DNA of 64,000 nucleotides from Dryococelus australis (GCA_029891345.1 CM057002.1:64932590-64996589), one strand, 5' to 3'; shown: positions 45,747 through 57,429, numbered from the stretch's first letter. Notes: generated by a model from the letters alone, not told the origin. A program made the numbers and translations.

Positions 45747-46914
45747 TCGCCTGTGTTCTATTGACTCGTATTTATGAATGAAAATTTTTCTAACGTGTAT
45801 TAATTCAAACATAAGATCTACTATTTAAAATCAAACGGTACGGTATATGAACTGTGTAAAAAATGAGCAATACGAAGAAAATTAACGGATGTAATGTATT
45901 AATATAAGAAAAATTATATGAGCTATGGAATGCAAAATAGATGCACAACAAATAAAAATCGAAGAACGCTGTAATCCAAAACTGTACATATTTAACACAA
46001 TTCAATACATAACATGTAAATTTTAATTTAATGAGAAAGTAACACAATAGCTACAATTTATTCAGACTCTCCAATCACTTCTGACATTGCAAATTTCAAA
46101 GGCATCCAGTGCGTAGCTTACTAACTGAACGAGATGCATAAAATAAAAGTGAATGTGTCCAGCATAGCTTAAAGTCCAACAACGCGAAATTTTCTTACAG
46201 ACATTTACAGATTTCTATAATAATATTCAGCTATATTTTCACAAATTCGGCCACATGGTTACGACTAAATTACTTTCTTCACTTTGGCATATAAGGCCTA
46301 AATAGTTGATAAAACATAGTACATTAAATTTTCTACAAATCGGGTAGCCTTTTAAACAAAATATCTAGTCCAGGCAAATTTTATTATGCTTCGCGGTTTA
46401 AAAATTATAGCATAAAAATTGAGGATGAAAATATCACTCTCAAAACATTTGGTATATTTACGATAGTTTGTAAGTGCTCTTTGGTATCGTACGCATTTGT
46501 AAAAGTCGATACATTTTGTATGCCGGAAGAAAATGTATGATTTTCTAAAATCCACAATAGAAGAAAGTGCGGGGTTGGTACAAACCTAAGTTCACTACTT
46601 CGCTGTTATGTCGCTGACAAACGCCGAAAAGGAAACTTTCTGACTGATATTTAAATTACTTTCTGTCATTTCTCCTTCTTTGCGCATGAGACCTACTGTC
46701 GGAGAGTTACGAAAAGTTAAATGCAGCTTCACAAAAAATTTCCAATATTATATTTTCTAGTCGAGTGCGTGGCATAGGTCGTATAATCTTTATAAATCTT
46801 TAAAAATTATGTCCTAACAAGGCCGTGAATTCAGTTTATTTAAACTATATTGTCAGAAAATAGCTGAGTATTGTTATTATACACTTTTAAAGGTAATTTA
46901 CGCCCTTTTAAAAT
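45747..46914. other. AT-rich stretch, nothing recognised
   Basis: No feature recognised; open frames on the minus strand are AT-driven (Tyr/Phe/Ile-rich). Confidence 0.45.
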
Positions 46915-47301
46915 CAACTTTTGAAAAATGTCGCTGCCAATACCTGCCTATAATTTTACGGTCACATTGAATGATATGCGACCAGTAAAGTTGGTAATGA
47001 CTGAGAGGAAATAGTTATATGTCTTAAAGTTGAATTAAAACTGTCAAATAAACATTTGTGAATACTGACAATTATTTCTCTGGCTTTATGATTTTCTAAT
47101 GAACATAAGATTAAGGATTATCAAATTTGTCAAATATTTACTTTCCTAACAGTTTGAAAGTTTTACGTGGCCGACGAATTAATAAAGCGATGAGGTCCAT
47201 GGCATTGTTAATTATATATATTTTTCAAGAATATACTATGTGCATACAGGTATATCTTAAGCGGCTTTCAAAAGTGCTCAGTTAGCCGGAAACAGTCTTT
47301 A
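46915..47301 (-). mobile_element. MITE family 2 copy c, reverse, one end lost
   Basis: Colinear with the copy at 59,651: TGCGACCAGTAAAGTTGGTA, the GAATTAATAAAGCGATGAGG block and CAAAAGTGCTCAGTTAGCCG at the right terminus. The left terminus before CAACTTTTGAAAAATG is worn away. Confidence 0.75.
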
Positions 47302-48886
47302 ATGAGATTCATGTCTTGTGACGTATCCTTAATGGTTATAAATATGAAAAATGTCTGAAAACAACATGTCTTCACATTTCCACGCAAGTTTTCCTCATTT
47401 CGCCGATGCGTTCGAGATGCTCCGAACACCAGTTTTAATAAAACCTTCAGTCAAACGTCGGCTCGCTGAAAACCTTCCCGAAGTCTTGACGAGATTGATT
47501 TTTTAGTCACCTCACTGTTTGCGCAGACAGCTTCTGGAATGATTAATTTCAGATTCCGGAATGCTAACTAGAATATCCTTCTTCCTATTGGAAAGCTGGA
47601 AAATATATTTTCGTTCAAAACACGTAAGTGTTAAAAACACGCATAAAAATATTCAAATAAAAAAACTTTTACTCTTTCTGCAACGAAAAAGAAAATAAAG
47701 CAGAGTTCTGCTAGGCGATTGTATTCCGACTATTGATGCAATTTTAATAAAAGTTTTGTATAATTTGACGGCTGTTTCATTAAAATGACATATATCTGGA
47801 TATTTGTTAAATTGTACATTCCCCTCACTAGCATGAAATAATGATTAATATTATTTTTTAACTACGAATTTTTCGACTAAAATTAATTTTAAATTCTCGA
47901 CAGGATTCCTAGTTTTCAGTCGATTTTTTTCCCTATTCATGGCGAAGACAACAAAAAGCCATTCATCCCCTCCACGCACCAAATTATCATCCTAGAGAAA
48001 GTGAAAAGTGTTCTTTGTAAACAAATGCCGGATTTTACCACCTAGCTTACCTCAGATATGTGTTTTTAGAGTAACTATTATATATGTAAACTGGGCTTTG
48101 CTATGCAAATGTTTTTTAATAAAAAATATTTTGGTTGGTCTGTTTAGGTTAACAAATATTTTATAGTATTACATTATTTGATATAATTGTATAGTTTATT
48201 TTTAAATATTTTCAAGAATAATGTTTTTAAATGTATTTTCCCCTCGAATTATATATTTTTACGTGAATTTTTGGATGTAAGTTAGACTTGAAACAGATCA
48301 CCTTCCCGTCCTGTAAGCTTTCCAACTTTTTCTTTAATTTCGTCATAATGGACGCAATTACCGTACTTTAAATGTTCGCTCGACTTTTGGTTACCTCGAC
48401 CAGGTCAGGTACTTAGTAAAAACTATTTAAAATCACGCCTTTTCAAGGCTGCGTATCTGAGGATGCTTTAAAGAATTACTCAAATATTCCCCACCAAATC
48501 TGGTAATATAAATCAAAGAAACAGAGTGCCAAGTAATGTTATATCATTTTAAGTAGATGAAATGCGTTTTCTTTTAAACGAAGTGGATTTTAAATTTTTT
48601 TTTTTATTTTGTATTATTTAACAACTAGTTTGATTATTTCAACCATGTTAGTTACATCACTAGTATTACAAAAATACTTTTTTGTGCGTCATTTTGTCGA
48701 AAAGGATTCTAATACGTTTAAAAAAAAACTATAGTTGGCTTAAATTTACAGGTTCTATTTGTGAAATGGCCTCCAAATTCCACATTGTGTTCATACGTTA
48801 AATACGGCAAAATGTTATATTTTGTGTATTTTGTGTATTTTCTAAAGTAGAGTTGATTTTTTTTTATTTCTACATCAGAATGTGAT
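47302..48886. other. AT-rich stretch, nothing recognised
   Basis: About 1.6 kb without genes, repeats or RNA features that I could support. Confidence 0.45.
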
Positions 48887-50034
48887 TCAGGAAGTGCGTT
48901 CAACATGTCTTGAGACAAGGAGCATCTTGAGATGCAGAATGTGCGTCACGCAGTATAGTTCTGAAGAAAGTGCGTTCAACATGTCTTGAGACAAGGAGCA
49001 CCTTGAGATGCAGAATGTACATCACGCAGTATAGTTCTGAAGAAAGTGCGTTCAACATGTCTTGAGACAAGGAGCACCTTGAGATTCAGAATGTACATCA
49101 CGCAGTATAGTTCTGAAGAAAGTGCGTTCAACATGTCTTGAGACAAGGAGCACCTTGAGATGCAGAATGTGCGTCACGCAGTATAGTTCTGAAGAAAGTG
49201 CGTTCAACATGTCTTGAGATAAGGAGCACCTTGAGATGCAGAATATGCGTCACGCAGTATAGTTCTGAAGAAAGTGCGTTCAACATGTCTTGAGACAAGG
49301 AGCACCTTGAGATGCAGAATGTACATCACGCAGTATAGTTCTGAAGAAAGTGCGTTCAACATGTCTTGAGACAAGGAGCACCTTGAGATGCAGAATGTGC
49401 GTCACGCAGTATAGTTCTGAAGAAAGTGCGTTCAACATGTCTTGAGACAAGGAGCACCTTGAGATGCAGAATGTACATCACGCAGTATAGTTCTGAAGAA
49501 AGTGCGTTCAACATGTCTTGAGACAAGGAGCACCTTGAGATGCAGAATGTACATCACGCAGTATAGTTCTGAAGAAAGTGCGTTCAACATGTCTTGAGAC
49601 AAGGAGCACCTTGAGATGCAGAATGTGCGTCACGCAGTATAGTTCTGAAGAAAGTGCGTTCAACATGTCTTGAGACAAGGAGCACCTTGAGATGCAGAAT
49701 GTGCGTCACGCAGTATAGTTCTGAAGAAAGTGCGTTCAACATGTCTTGAGACAAGGAGCACCTTGAGATGCAGAATGTACATCACGCAGTATAGTTCTGA
49801 AGAAAGTGCGTTCAACATGTCTTGAGACAAGGAGCACCTTGAGATGCAGAATGTACATCACGCAGTATAGTTCTGAAGAAAGTGCGTTCAACATGTCTTG
49901 AGACAAGGAGCACCTTGAGATGCAGAATGTACATCACGCAGTATAGTTCTGAAGAAAGTGCGTTCAACATGTCTTGAGACAAGGAGCACCTTGAGATGCA
50001 GAATGTGCGTCACGCAGTATAGTTCTGAAGAAAG
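48887..50034. repeat. 76-bp satellite, 15 copies
   Basis: Unit GAAGAAAGTGCGTTCAACAT + GTCTTGAGACAAGGAGCACC + TTGAGATGCAGAATGTRCRTCACGCAGTATAGTTCT. Fifteen copies, each 76 bp, with almost no change apart from a two-state site (TGCGTCACG or TACATCACG). The word CTTGAGA occurs twice in each unit. First and last copies are slightly diverged, as expected at array edges. Confidence 0.98.
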
Positions 50035-50326
50035 ACGTTACAACGCAAAGTTGCGGTCAGAAAAAAAAAAACTAGCGTCGACGGGTCATAATAAACATGT
50101 TGGCAATACTTCGATGGTAAAATATCTCTCTTTTGAATAAAGTTGAGGCCATTTCTGTCTTCAACGTTTCCCCAACAGCCATCTGGGACGTCAATGAAAT
50201 GAACAAAACGTGCGCAAAGAAGAAAATAAATATGAAATCAAGCAACATTCTGGAAATGGTCGCATCTAACACTTTATCGTCGACGCAAATTTTACATTCG
50301 TAAAATAAGCGGTCGTTATCATAACT

Positions 50327-50949
50327 ATAGGTGCTCCACGATAAACTGAGCACTTTTCAAAGCCCTACGCTTGAGATCTACAGGATGGTTCACATGTTTT
50401 GTCACGCATTACATTCATACATAACAAGTAATTACGCAATATAATCCAATACATCATAAGGTATTCCAACAATCAGGATTTTCAGGGAATGACAACACGT
50501 GTGGACCATCCTTACACATTGAAAAAATATATATAATTACTTCAGGGGGTGACAAGACATGTGGACCTTCCTGTACTTGCACGAGCATTGTGTATTCTTA
50601 CACTTATGTAAATTTAACAGTGCTGTGAGGCTGATCACATTATCCGTGCGTCGGCCTAGTAAAACAGCGTACAAGACAATAGAACTTATTAATACGCAAA
50701 TTTGTTCATTCATGCACTTAAATGCACAAAAAATATAAACGCAAAATAAAAAATTCTCTGTATTCGCAAATGTTTACTTAACACTTTTAATTTTAACGTT
50801 ATGACCTGAAACTACTTCCCTTCCATCGTTACCAACTTCAATGGGCGCATGTCAGTCAGCATGACTGACAAAGTATACGCAGCTTTGGGCAGTGGCATTT
50901 TTCAAATGTTGGATTCAGAAGTGGGAAATTTTACGGTGAACAGTCTTTA
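50327..50949 (+). mobile_element. MITE family 2 copy d with nested MITE
   Basis: Starts TAGGTGCTCCACGATAAACT and ends TTTACGGTGAACAGTCTTTA. The inside matches the other family 2 copies once the 193-bp insertion at 50,381-50,573 is removed. Confidence 0.85.
50381..50573. mobile_element. 193-bp MITE nested at a TA site
   Basis: Left end CAGGATGGTTCACATGTTTT; right end read inward CAGGAAGGTCCACATGTCTT. Flanked by TA on each side, and the family 2 sequence TCTA/CTTGTATGCACG resumes directly after. A second right-end-like copy (GAATGACAACACGTGTGGAC, about 50,491) lies inside, so one end is duplicated. Confidence 0.9.
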
Positions 50950-50964
50950 ACGCAAAGTACGGTT

Positions 50965-51432
50965 CTACATCGTGGTCGAGCGCAAAACTGCTCTGCTTTT
51001 CTTAGCTTCACGGTCATCACAGACCCGCAAGGGCCTAACTCTACACGAACGTACTGTTATGAAGTGATCAGGCCTTAGCTGAACGTCCTGCCTGATCACA
51101 CCTTCAAACATCGAACCAGTGCACGAGCGTGTTTGCAATGACACCTTACGAAATACAGTTGCAGAAACCCTTTCCACCGGCCAGTAAACAGGACCACAAA
51201 TAAAGAAAGGACGTACCGGATATAGTTCAGCGTAAAACTGGTAGCGGCATCTATTGTCATCGGGGCAGTGGACCAAGAAGACATGGAAATGAGCATGTCC
51301 GGCCGTCGTTAACCGTTTCCTGAAATTAGCCTCCGGCAACAGGAACAAGGTGGAGACGTTCCAGTTAGATTGTAACAGTAGTGGCATGCTGTAATAAAAC
51401 TTATTATAATTAGTTGGCATCTTGGTATTCAA
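50965..51432 (-). CDS. 155-codon open frame, unassigned
   Basis: The longest uninterrupted frame in this part of the window, ATG at 51,432, stop at 50,965, composition balanced. It reads protein-like in places (FHVFLVHCPDDNRCRYQFYAE) but I recognise no family, and no inverted ends or neighbours explain it. It may be a fragment of a decayed repeat. Confidence 0.25.
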   Translation of the reverse strand: MNTKMPTNYNKFYYSMPLLLQSNWNVSTLFLLPEANFRKRLTTAGHAHFHVFLVHCPDDNRCRYQFYAELYPVRPFFICGPVYWPVERVSATVFRKVSLQTRSCTGSMFEGVIRQDVQLRPDHFITVRSCRVRPLRVCDDREAKKSRAVLRSTTM

Positions 51433-52142
51433 TTTAAGCTCCCCAGATCAATAGTCACGTAAATAGTTATTGCATAATCCTTATGTTCAATAAACCCCAC
51501 CTTGTACTGTTGAACTCCACCTAATATGACTGATTATTTAGCACGCCCATAGCTCCTTTCAGGTATGAATTGACTTAAAAGCTAATTCGTAACAGTACGC
51601 CCACATTCAAAAGCAGCGTTCGCAATCGCCATAGACGCAGTTGGTACAGTTTCTGAATCAAATCCTGACACAGAAATGGAACTTAAGGGTCGGCTTCGCA
51701 CCTTTTACAGACGTTCTTCTTTTCCACGTCAGAAATTCATATTAACAGTAATTACTGACAGTGCACGACTATAGAAAATTACATTTTACGAGTTGTATAG
51801 TATCTTTGTGCGTAATTTCAATTGTGTGTTTTCTGCATGTTGTAAAAAGTTCGAGAACGTACTTCTATTTTATTAATAAGTTCTCGTCATTTGACAGCAA
51901 GCAGATAACACGCAATTAAATTTGCGCACAGAAATATTAAACAACTTGTAAAATGTACATTTTCTAAAATCGTACATTTTAAGTTATTACTATGAATCCG
52001 AAATTGTGACATGAAAACAAAGCGCTTTTGCAAAAAGAATGAAGATGAGCTATAAGATCCGCAGTAAAAAGAAAAATTGTTATAGCGTAGTGAATGTATA
52101 TATGAGAACTACTCATGGAGGGTTTTTACTGAGGTGTGCGTT
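51433..52142. other. Nothing recognised
   Basis: AT-rich, with a perfect AAAATGTACATTTT palindrome near 51,952. Confidence 0.4.
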
Positions 52143-52945
52143 ATCTGGGGCCTATTTCATAAAAATTACAATTCGAAAGGTGGCAGGTGACAGGAAACTG
52201 TCAGTCAGGTTTACAATCCGACAAATGTGCGTTTCATAAAAACTGACAAGTTTACAAGTTTGGCGTGACAAATTTGTAGAATTGTATTACAATTTGACAA
52301 ATAGTTGTATCACAAAAGTTTTGAGCTGACGGGCAAAAATCCAACAGATATGTCAAATATTACACCACAGATTATTTTATGAAACATATAAGTATAATCA
52401 CTTGGTGATATATCTACAAATTTGTAGAATTGTCACTGCAGATGTGACAGGCAAGCCTTCCTATGTAACCAGTTAGTAATGGCAGTGCAATTGTGTTTCA
52501 ATATTTTGTGAATTAAAACATTGCTTGCCAAATAGCATAACATTTTCCTCTTGGATCAAGTTTAATATAGTAATCTTATCTACATAACTCGACATTCTGC
52601 TGCTAGAGTGAACAAAGTTATGTGGGTGGAATTATTATTTACAGCTTAATTATTTGTGGTAAGAAGAGACTGTTCATGAATCGCATATAAGGCTGCGATC
52701 GATTACCGTAAGCGCATTTGATAGCGTGTAATAAATTGAACTTACGATTTGACATATAATTGTCGCGTTTATGAAACTGTAATGTTAAGGCTGAAAATTT
52801 ACACATTTCTGATTGTCAAATAAGGTCAATGTGTATTTTTATGTAAGATTACATTGTCATGACATATTGACAAATCAGTCAGATTTGACATAATTGTCGT
52901 ATATGTCACACCTGTCACGTTTTATGAAATAGGACCCAGATTGAA
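52143..52945. mobile_element. 0.8-kb non-autonomous DNA transposon with subterminal repeats
   Basis: Left end ATCTGGGGCCTATTTCATAA and right end, read inward, ATCTGGGTCCTATTTCATAA form the inverted terminus. Inside are many copies in both orientations of TTTATGAAAC/GTTTCATAAA and of TGACAAATTTGT/AATTGTCA words, crowded at both ends, plus CTACAAATTTGTAGAATTGT twice (about 52,270 and 52,417). No transposase frame. Target duplication not resolved; superfamily open. Confidence 0.85.
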
Positions 52946-53042
52946 GATTAAAAAACTACTGCCGTCCTAATGGAGACCATTTTGAGGAAGTACATGGCAT
53001 GATTGAAGAAGGCATAAGTTACATCTAGCCACTTTACATTTA

Positions 53043-53450
53043 TAGGCAATTCACGGTAAAATGAGCACTTGTGTGCACGTTGTGTATTATTCCGCCTTAT
53101 GTAAAATTAACATTGCCATGGGCCTCACCACTTTATGCATGCGTCGGTGAAATTAAACTGTGAAATTATTAGAAAAATGAATATTTTAAAATCTGTTCAT
53201 TTTTTTCACTTTGATACTTAAAAAAAAAAAAAACAGAAATCGAAAGAGATAATTTAACTTATCAGAAATATTAACCTAACGCTTTTTACTCGATGAAAAG
53301 ATATAGAACTAGTTTTGCTCCATCGTTCCCAACTTTACTGGACGCATATCTATCAGTGCGCCCGTTAAAATACTATGTATGCATGTAGTGGCAGTGACAT
53401 ATTTATAAGGTTGATTTAAAAAATGCTCACTTTATTGTGAACAGTCTTTA
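53043..53450 (+). mobile_element. MITE family 2 copy e
   Basis: TAGGCAATTCACGGTAAAAT start and TTATTGTGAACAGTCTTTA end; a small deletion removes the segment just inside the left end. Otherwise it is colinear with copy a. Confidence 0.85.
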
Positions 53451-53600
53451 TAAAACAAACGCACAGGCCTTCAACAGCAGACTGAGGGCAGCAGACTACG
53501 TAAAGCCCACGGCACGCAGACCTGTGCAGACAAACACCAGCGCTACGCCTCAATGTGCGACTGGTACCCGAAACACAAGGCCGCATGCAGAGAAGCGTAA

Positions 53601-53838
53601 GGGTCGCGGTGGCTGAGTGGTTAGACTGCCCGCCTCCCACCAAGGCGAACCGGGCTCGATCCCCCGGATTTTCGCAAAAGGGAATCGTACCGGACAATGC
53701 CACTGGTCAGCGGGTTTTCTCGAGGATTTCCCGTTTCCACCGTTCTTGCATTCCTGCGCAGCTCCATTCTCACCTCATTTCACGCTTAGCTGCTCTCAAG
53801 ACCTCGTTTTAAGAGCGGCCCAAATACCTCAACTCAAC
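53601..53838 (+). mobile_element. tRNA-derived SINE (7 of 8)
   Basis: GGTCGCGGTGGCTGAGTGG head, CTGCCCGCCTCCCACCAAGG, B-box GGGCTCGATCCCCC with a deletion of the following GGCCGGG, body and tail as in copy 3 (CTCTCAAGACCTCG). Overlapping frames of 74 and 85 codons are artefacts. Confidence 0.9.
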
Positions 53839-54578
53839 TAGAGACGTAGAGAAATAGACACTAGATGACTTGTTCCGTATTCCCAGCCACTTTAAGTGTT
53901 AGCCCTCATTTCTTTATTGTTTTTATTTATAAACCTGGGTGCCGATTTAACTTCCTAAATTATCAACGCTTGGGGATTTTTGCAAAATAGCGACACCAAG
54001 GCTCGTGTTAAATTAGAATGTAAAGAGTTTATTTATTTGGTATGATGTTGGAAATCCACCTATTCCTGCCGTGAGAATGAAATTACTTAACTGAACCCCT
54101 ATCGATACGTTTAATATTTAATTTTTCGGGCAGTGCGTTTCTCGAACGTAACTCATAATTCGTACACAGCACTATTATTCACATTTCAGGTACTAGATCG
54201 TGCTAAAGATAATAAATGTTATTTACTAAAGCGGATTTTTAGTTAGTGTCATACTTTAATGTAAATTATATAAACGCGTACGCATTAATTGATAAAATAT
54301 AGCATTTCTTACAAAATGGCAAATTATATAAAATATCTCGGGGAAATTCTAATTGTATTAAAACAGGATATCTATATAATTAGAACTTTTATTAGAACCC
54401 TTTGTTTTTATTATATTCTAAACACTTTTAGAACATTACAAATACACTTGATACTGTTATACTGGATATTAACGAACAAATTATAATAAACACTAGCCAG
54501 AGTGGTGTGGATAAGTACAAATGGAGCATATTTAATCAAGGAACTAATATTCTAACTTTCATGATTGATCTTGTAAAA
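53839..54578. other. AT-rich stretch, nothing recognised
   Basis: No feature recognised. Confidence 0.45.
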
Positions 54579-54594
54579 CAGTGGCAACGTGCAG

Positions 54595-54999
54595 GGGCGG
54601 GTAGACAACCATGTCTACGTGGCGGGTAAACAACCATGTGTACGTGGCGGGTAGACAACCATGTTTACGTGACGGGTAGACAACCATGTGTACGTGGCGG
54701 GTAAACAACCATGTGTACGTGGCGGGTAGAAAACCATGTGTACGTGGCGGGTAAACAACCATGTGTACGTGGCGGGTAGACAACCATGTGTACGTGACGG
54801 GTAGACAACCATGTGTACGTGACGGGTAGACAACCATGTGTACGTGGCGGGTAGACAACCATGTGTACGTGGCGGGCAGACAACCATGTGTACGTGGCGG
54901 GCAGACAACCATGTGTACGTGGCGGGCAGACAACCATGTGTACGTGACGGGTAGACAACCATGTGTACGTGGCGTGTAGACAACCATGTGTACGTGGCG
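54595..54999. repeat. 25-bp minisatellite, about 16 copies
   Basis: Unit GTGTACGTGGCGGGTAGACA + ACCAT. Variants are GGCGGGTA/GACGGGTA/GGCGGGCA and AAACAACC for AGACAACC. The GGCGGGTAG part of the unit is also the inner end of the element's own 16-bp terminal repeat just to the left. Three units make 75 bases, so all minus frames stay open and give spurious proteins. Confidence 0.97.
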
Positions 55000-55004
55000 T
55001 TGCA

Positions 55005-55420
55005 ACCAGTCTGTGCGCAGGTCTGCGTGTTTGTTAACACCGCTCAGTATTCCACGGCCGCAGTCTCGGTGGTGCGACGTAACATCAGTTCCTGCAGGAC
55101 GTGTAAGTGGAAGTTCCATCAGTTGCTCGTGAGGCGATATGGTTTCAGCAGGACGGGAACTCTGTTCGCCATTCCAGTTCGCCGGCACCTCGACATGTAC
55201 TTCCCGAACCGGTGGACAGGTAGGGGAGGCCTCATAGCATGGCCACCCCGCTCACCTGACATCCCACCATCTGACTTCCGGCTGTGGGGCCACATTAAAC
55301 CACACCACTTGACACGAGGGATGAGCTCATACGCTGGAAACCATGCGCGTCGCGACATGCTTCAGCGCTGAGCCGCATGTGTGGCGTACGATGGCGGACA
55401 GTTTGAAAAGACACACTGAA
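55005..55420 (+). pseudogene. Mariner-superfamily transposase, C-terminal fragment
   Basis: Plus frame ending at 55,371 contains HLDMYFPNRWTGRGG, AWPPRSPDIPPSDFRLWGHI (about 55,237-55,290). The pattern FPxRWIGRxGPxxWPPRSPDLxPxDFFLWG is typical of a large insect transposase group in the Tc1/mariner superfamily, and SPD supplies the last catalytic aspartate. The downstream reading YDGGQFEKTH (after the stop) resembles the usual NGxxFEHL end. N-terminus and earlier catalytic residues are missing. Confidence 0.85.
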
Positions 55421-55664
55421 CAGAAACAACGCACAGCCACTACATCCCCATGCCTTCAGCCCAAATGTGTAAATGACGTGACACTTCATTGCACTGCCTC
55501 TAGCCTCGTTTTTGCGAACACCTACCCGCCCCTGCACACTGCCATTACCATTAGCAGGTTAACTATGGAAGATGGACTATTGCTTCCTGGATGAAATATG
55601 CTATATTTGTAATTTTCTACCCCACACTGGTGTTTATTATCATTTGTTTGTGAACATCCCGTGT

Positions 55665-55790
55665 GTTAAGGCCTATATTCCACATAACAATGAAGTTAAC
55701 TTCCAAGGCTAAAATAAAACATATTTATTGACTATTATTTTTAATGGAAGGGGTTTGAAAAGAGTTCACTTTACCATAAATAGCCTACAA
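55665..55790. mobile_element. MITE family 1 copy c, partial
   Basis: Only the right half survives: AAGTTAACTTCCAAGGCTAA, the ATATTTATTGACTATTATT block and the terminus TTCACTTTACCATAAATAGCC. Confidence 0.75.
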
Positions 55791-55839
55791 CCCAGTATCA
55801 TCAGGACAAATTTGCACCACTTGCCTAATCTGATTTTAA

Positions 55840-56160
55840 ATGAAGGCTCACATAATACCTTCACATTGTCATATTATTTACAAATTAAATATTTAAAAAT
55901 GAAGTATACATTAAAGCGGATACTGTAAATCCTCCATTATAAACTGAAAAGTGAAGTACTATGTTATCATTAATTGATACAAATCCATACCAAATGACTG
56001 TATGTATTTCGATTGTGAACCCAGACTTAGTTCAACTATGTCCCGATGTGCGTACGGCCTGACAACGGCGTATCGCGCTGCGGTGTGGAAAGGCAAAAGC
56101 GCGTGTATAGGCTGTTCACTGTAAAGTGGGCACTTCAGAGATCCTAGTTAATTTCTGTTT
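55840..56160. repeat. Segmental direct repeat, copy 1
   Basis: Matches 57,430-57,745 over about 320 bp: AATGAAGTATACATTAARG, AATTGAWACAAATC-type block, TGACTGTATGTATTT, CTACGTCCCGATGTRCG, GACAACGSCGTAT and GCGCTGCGGTGTSG, running into a family 1 MITE at the same place in both copies. Confidence 0.85.
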
Positions 56161-56935
56161 TTAGACTTTTTGATGTCCATACGTCTTTAAATTCGCAACC
56201 ATAGTGGGAGGCAAACCAGAAAATCCGATGATAACATAATCGGGGGATAAAATTTGGCATTGCAGCTCCGAATCTATCGTCTACATTCAAAATTCAATTA
56301 CACCACTCGATTGCCAAAGGATCAAATAATATGGGACGTTGAGTGAGGACTGTGAAGTATCGTTCGCGGCGGGTAATAAAAGGGGGGGGGGGGGAGTGAA
56401 GCAATTTTTAAGTTTATTTTCGCCGGGTCTCATAACTTCCGCGCGGTATAACTTTCGAATATGATAAGATACGACAGCCGCTTAAGTTTCAATCGACAGC
56501 TCTTGTCAACATCAATCAATTACATGTATAAAACATTCGTGTGGCGTGGTTACGGTGAAATTGTATGCGTTTAATGTAAAAAATTAAGAAAACTTAACAC
56601 AATTTCGGCCTATACTAGTCAAAAAGCCAAGTCGAAAAACAGAAATCGTATACAGTTGAAAAGAGCACCTCAAAAGCAATCCAGTGATACCCATAAAACC
56701 CCATATGATCGAGTGAAGCGGTGCCTGGAACGAAAGAAAGCCATGAAGGCGTCCGAACGCGTCAACATAGACGTATTCATGCAAAACAAACGGCAGTGTC
56801 CCCAACACAGCCAAACCCAATTTTTTAAACAAACATTGCCAGGTAAGTAATGAACGCAGTGTGTATATTCCACCACACTCGGAAGTTACCGTCTAAGGCT
56901 AAAATGAAATATATTTATTGACTATAATTCAAAAC
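56105..56935. mobile_element. MITE family 1 copy d, interrupted
   Basis: Left part TATAGGCTGTTCACTGTAAA to about 56,157 and later part AAGTAATGAACGCAGTGTG to about 56,935 match copy e, with a 0.67-kb element between. The right terminus is missing, so the copy is also truncated. Confidence 0.8.
56158..56830 (+). mobile_element. 0.67-kb element copy 1, inside MITE
   Basis: It is the reverse complement, colinear and diverged, of 58,262-58,900. Shared landmarks are GCAACCATAGTGGGAGGCAA, ATTACACCACTMGATTGC, a poly-G run, GACAGCTCTTGTCAACATCA, CCTATACTAGTCAAAAAGCC and GCGGTGCCKGGAACG. No frame is conserved between the copies, so it is a non-autonomous repeat. Ends lie within about 10 bp of the values given. 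Confidence 0.85.
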
Positions 56936-57186
56936 TAGCTCTCCTGTGCTGCTTCGTACGCATGAAATTTAGGATTTGGAATCGCTCTCGGAAGAAAAGG
57001 CCAGCCCATAGACAAAAAAGAGAGGAGAAATGACGCAACTTTTTTAACAATGCTTTTTTTTATGCAGAAATCCTAAGAAAATCAAAAGTTTAATCCAGTA
57101 CCTATGTACATCCCTAATCATCATATTTTCGGTACCGTTTGAGATATCTCGATTAAACAAAGACTAAGTTGGTTCTGGGGTTATTA

Positions 57187-57187
57187 T

Positions 57188-57241
<54 letters not shown>

Positions 57242-57272
57242 AAATATGTGTGTGTGTGTGTGTGTGTGGTGT
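57187..57272. repeat. (TA)n(TG)n compound microsatellite
   Basis: A long TA run followed by TG runs with a short AAATA interruption. Confidence 0.97.
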
Positions 57273-57429
57273 AAATCTGATGTCAATGCATTCAGTAGTT
57301 TTTGAGTTAAATCCGGTCGTACAGATAGACAGGCAGACACGTTATATATGGATTAGTTATCAATTATATTAAAAAATAATTAAAAGTGTAAAATTCTAAA
57401 ATCACAGACAGACACTTCTATTTTATTTG

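Larger units (their letters stand above)
54579..55548. mobile_element. Mariner-like element remnant with exact inverted ends
   Basis: GTGCAGGGGCGGGTAG at 54,589-54,604 is exactly repeated in reverse complement at 55,522-55,537. Between them lie a 25-bp minisatellite and the C-terminal part of a mariner-superfamily transposase on the plus strand. The region between the array and the transposase fragment lacks the N-terminal and first catalytic part, so most of the gene is deleted. Confidence 0.75.

Noticed and set aside
48887-50034. Regular repeats reminiscent of a CRISPR array
   Set aside because: Units are contiguous, without unique spacers, in a eukaryotic setting. It is a satellite.
54559-55188. 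Three overlapping minus-strand frames of up to 209 codons encoding repeats such as THGCLPATYTWLS
   Set aside because: The DNA unit is 25 bp; three units make 75 bases, so every frame stays open. This is a minisatellite artefact, not a repeat protein.
56584-56832. 82-codon minus frame with hydrophobic segments, similar to a plus frame at 58,272-58,481
   Set aside because: The similarity arises because both lie in inverted copies of one repeat. The frames diverge by indels, and neither shows a conserved start or stop.
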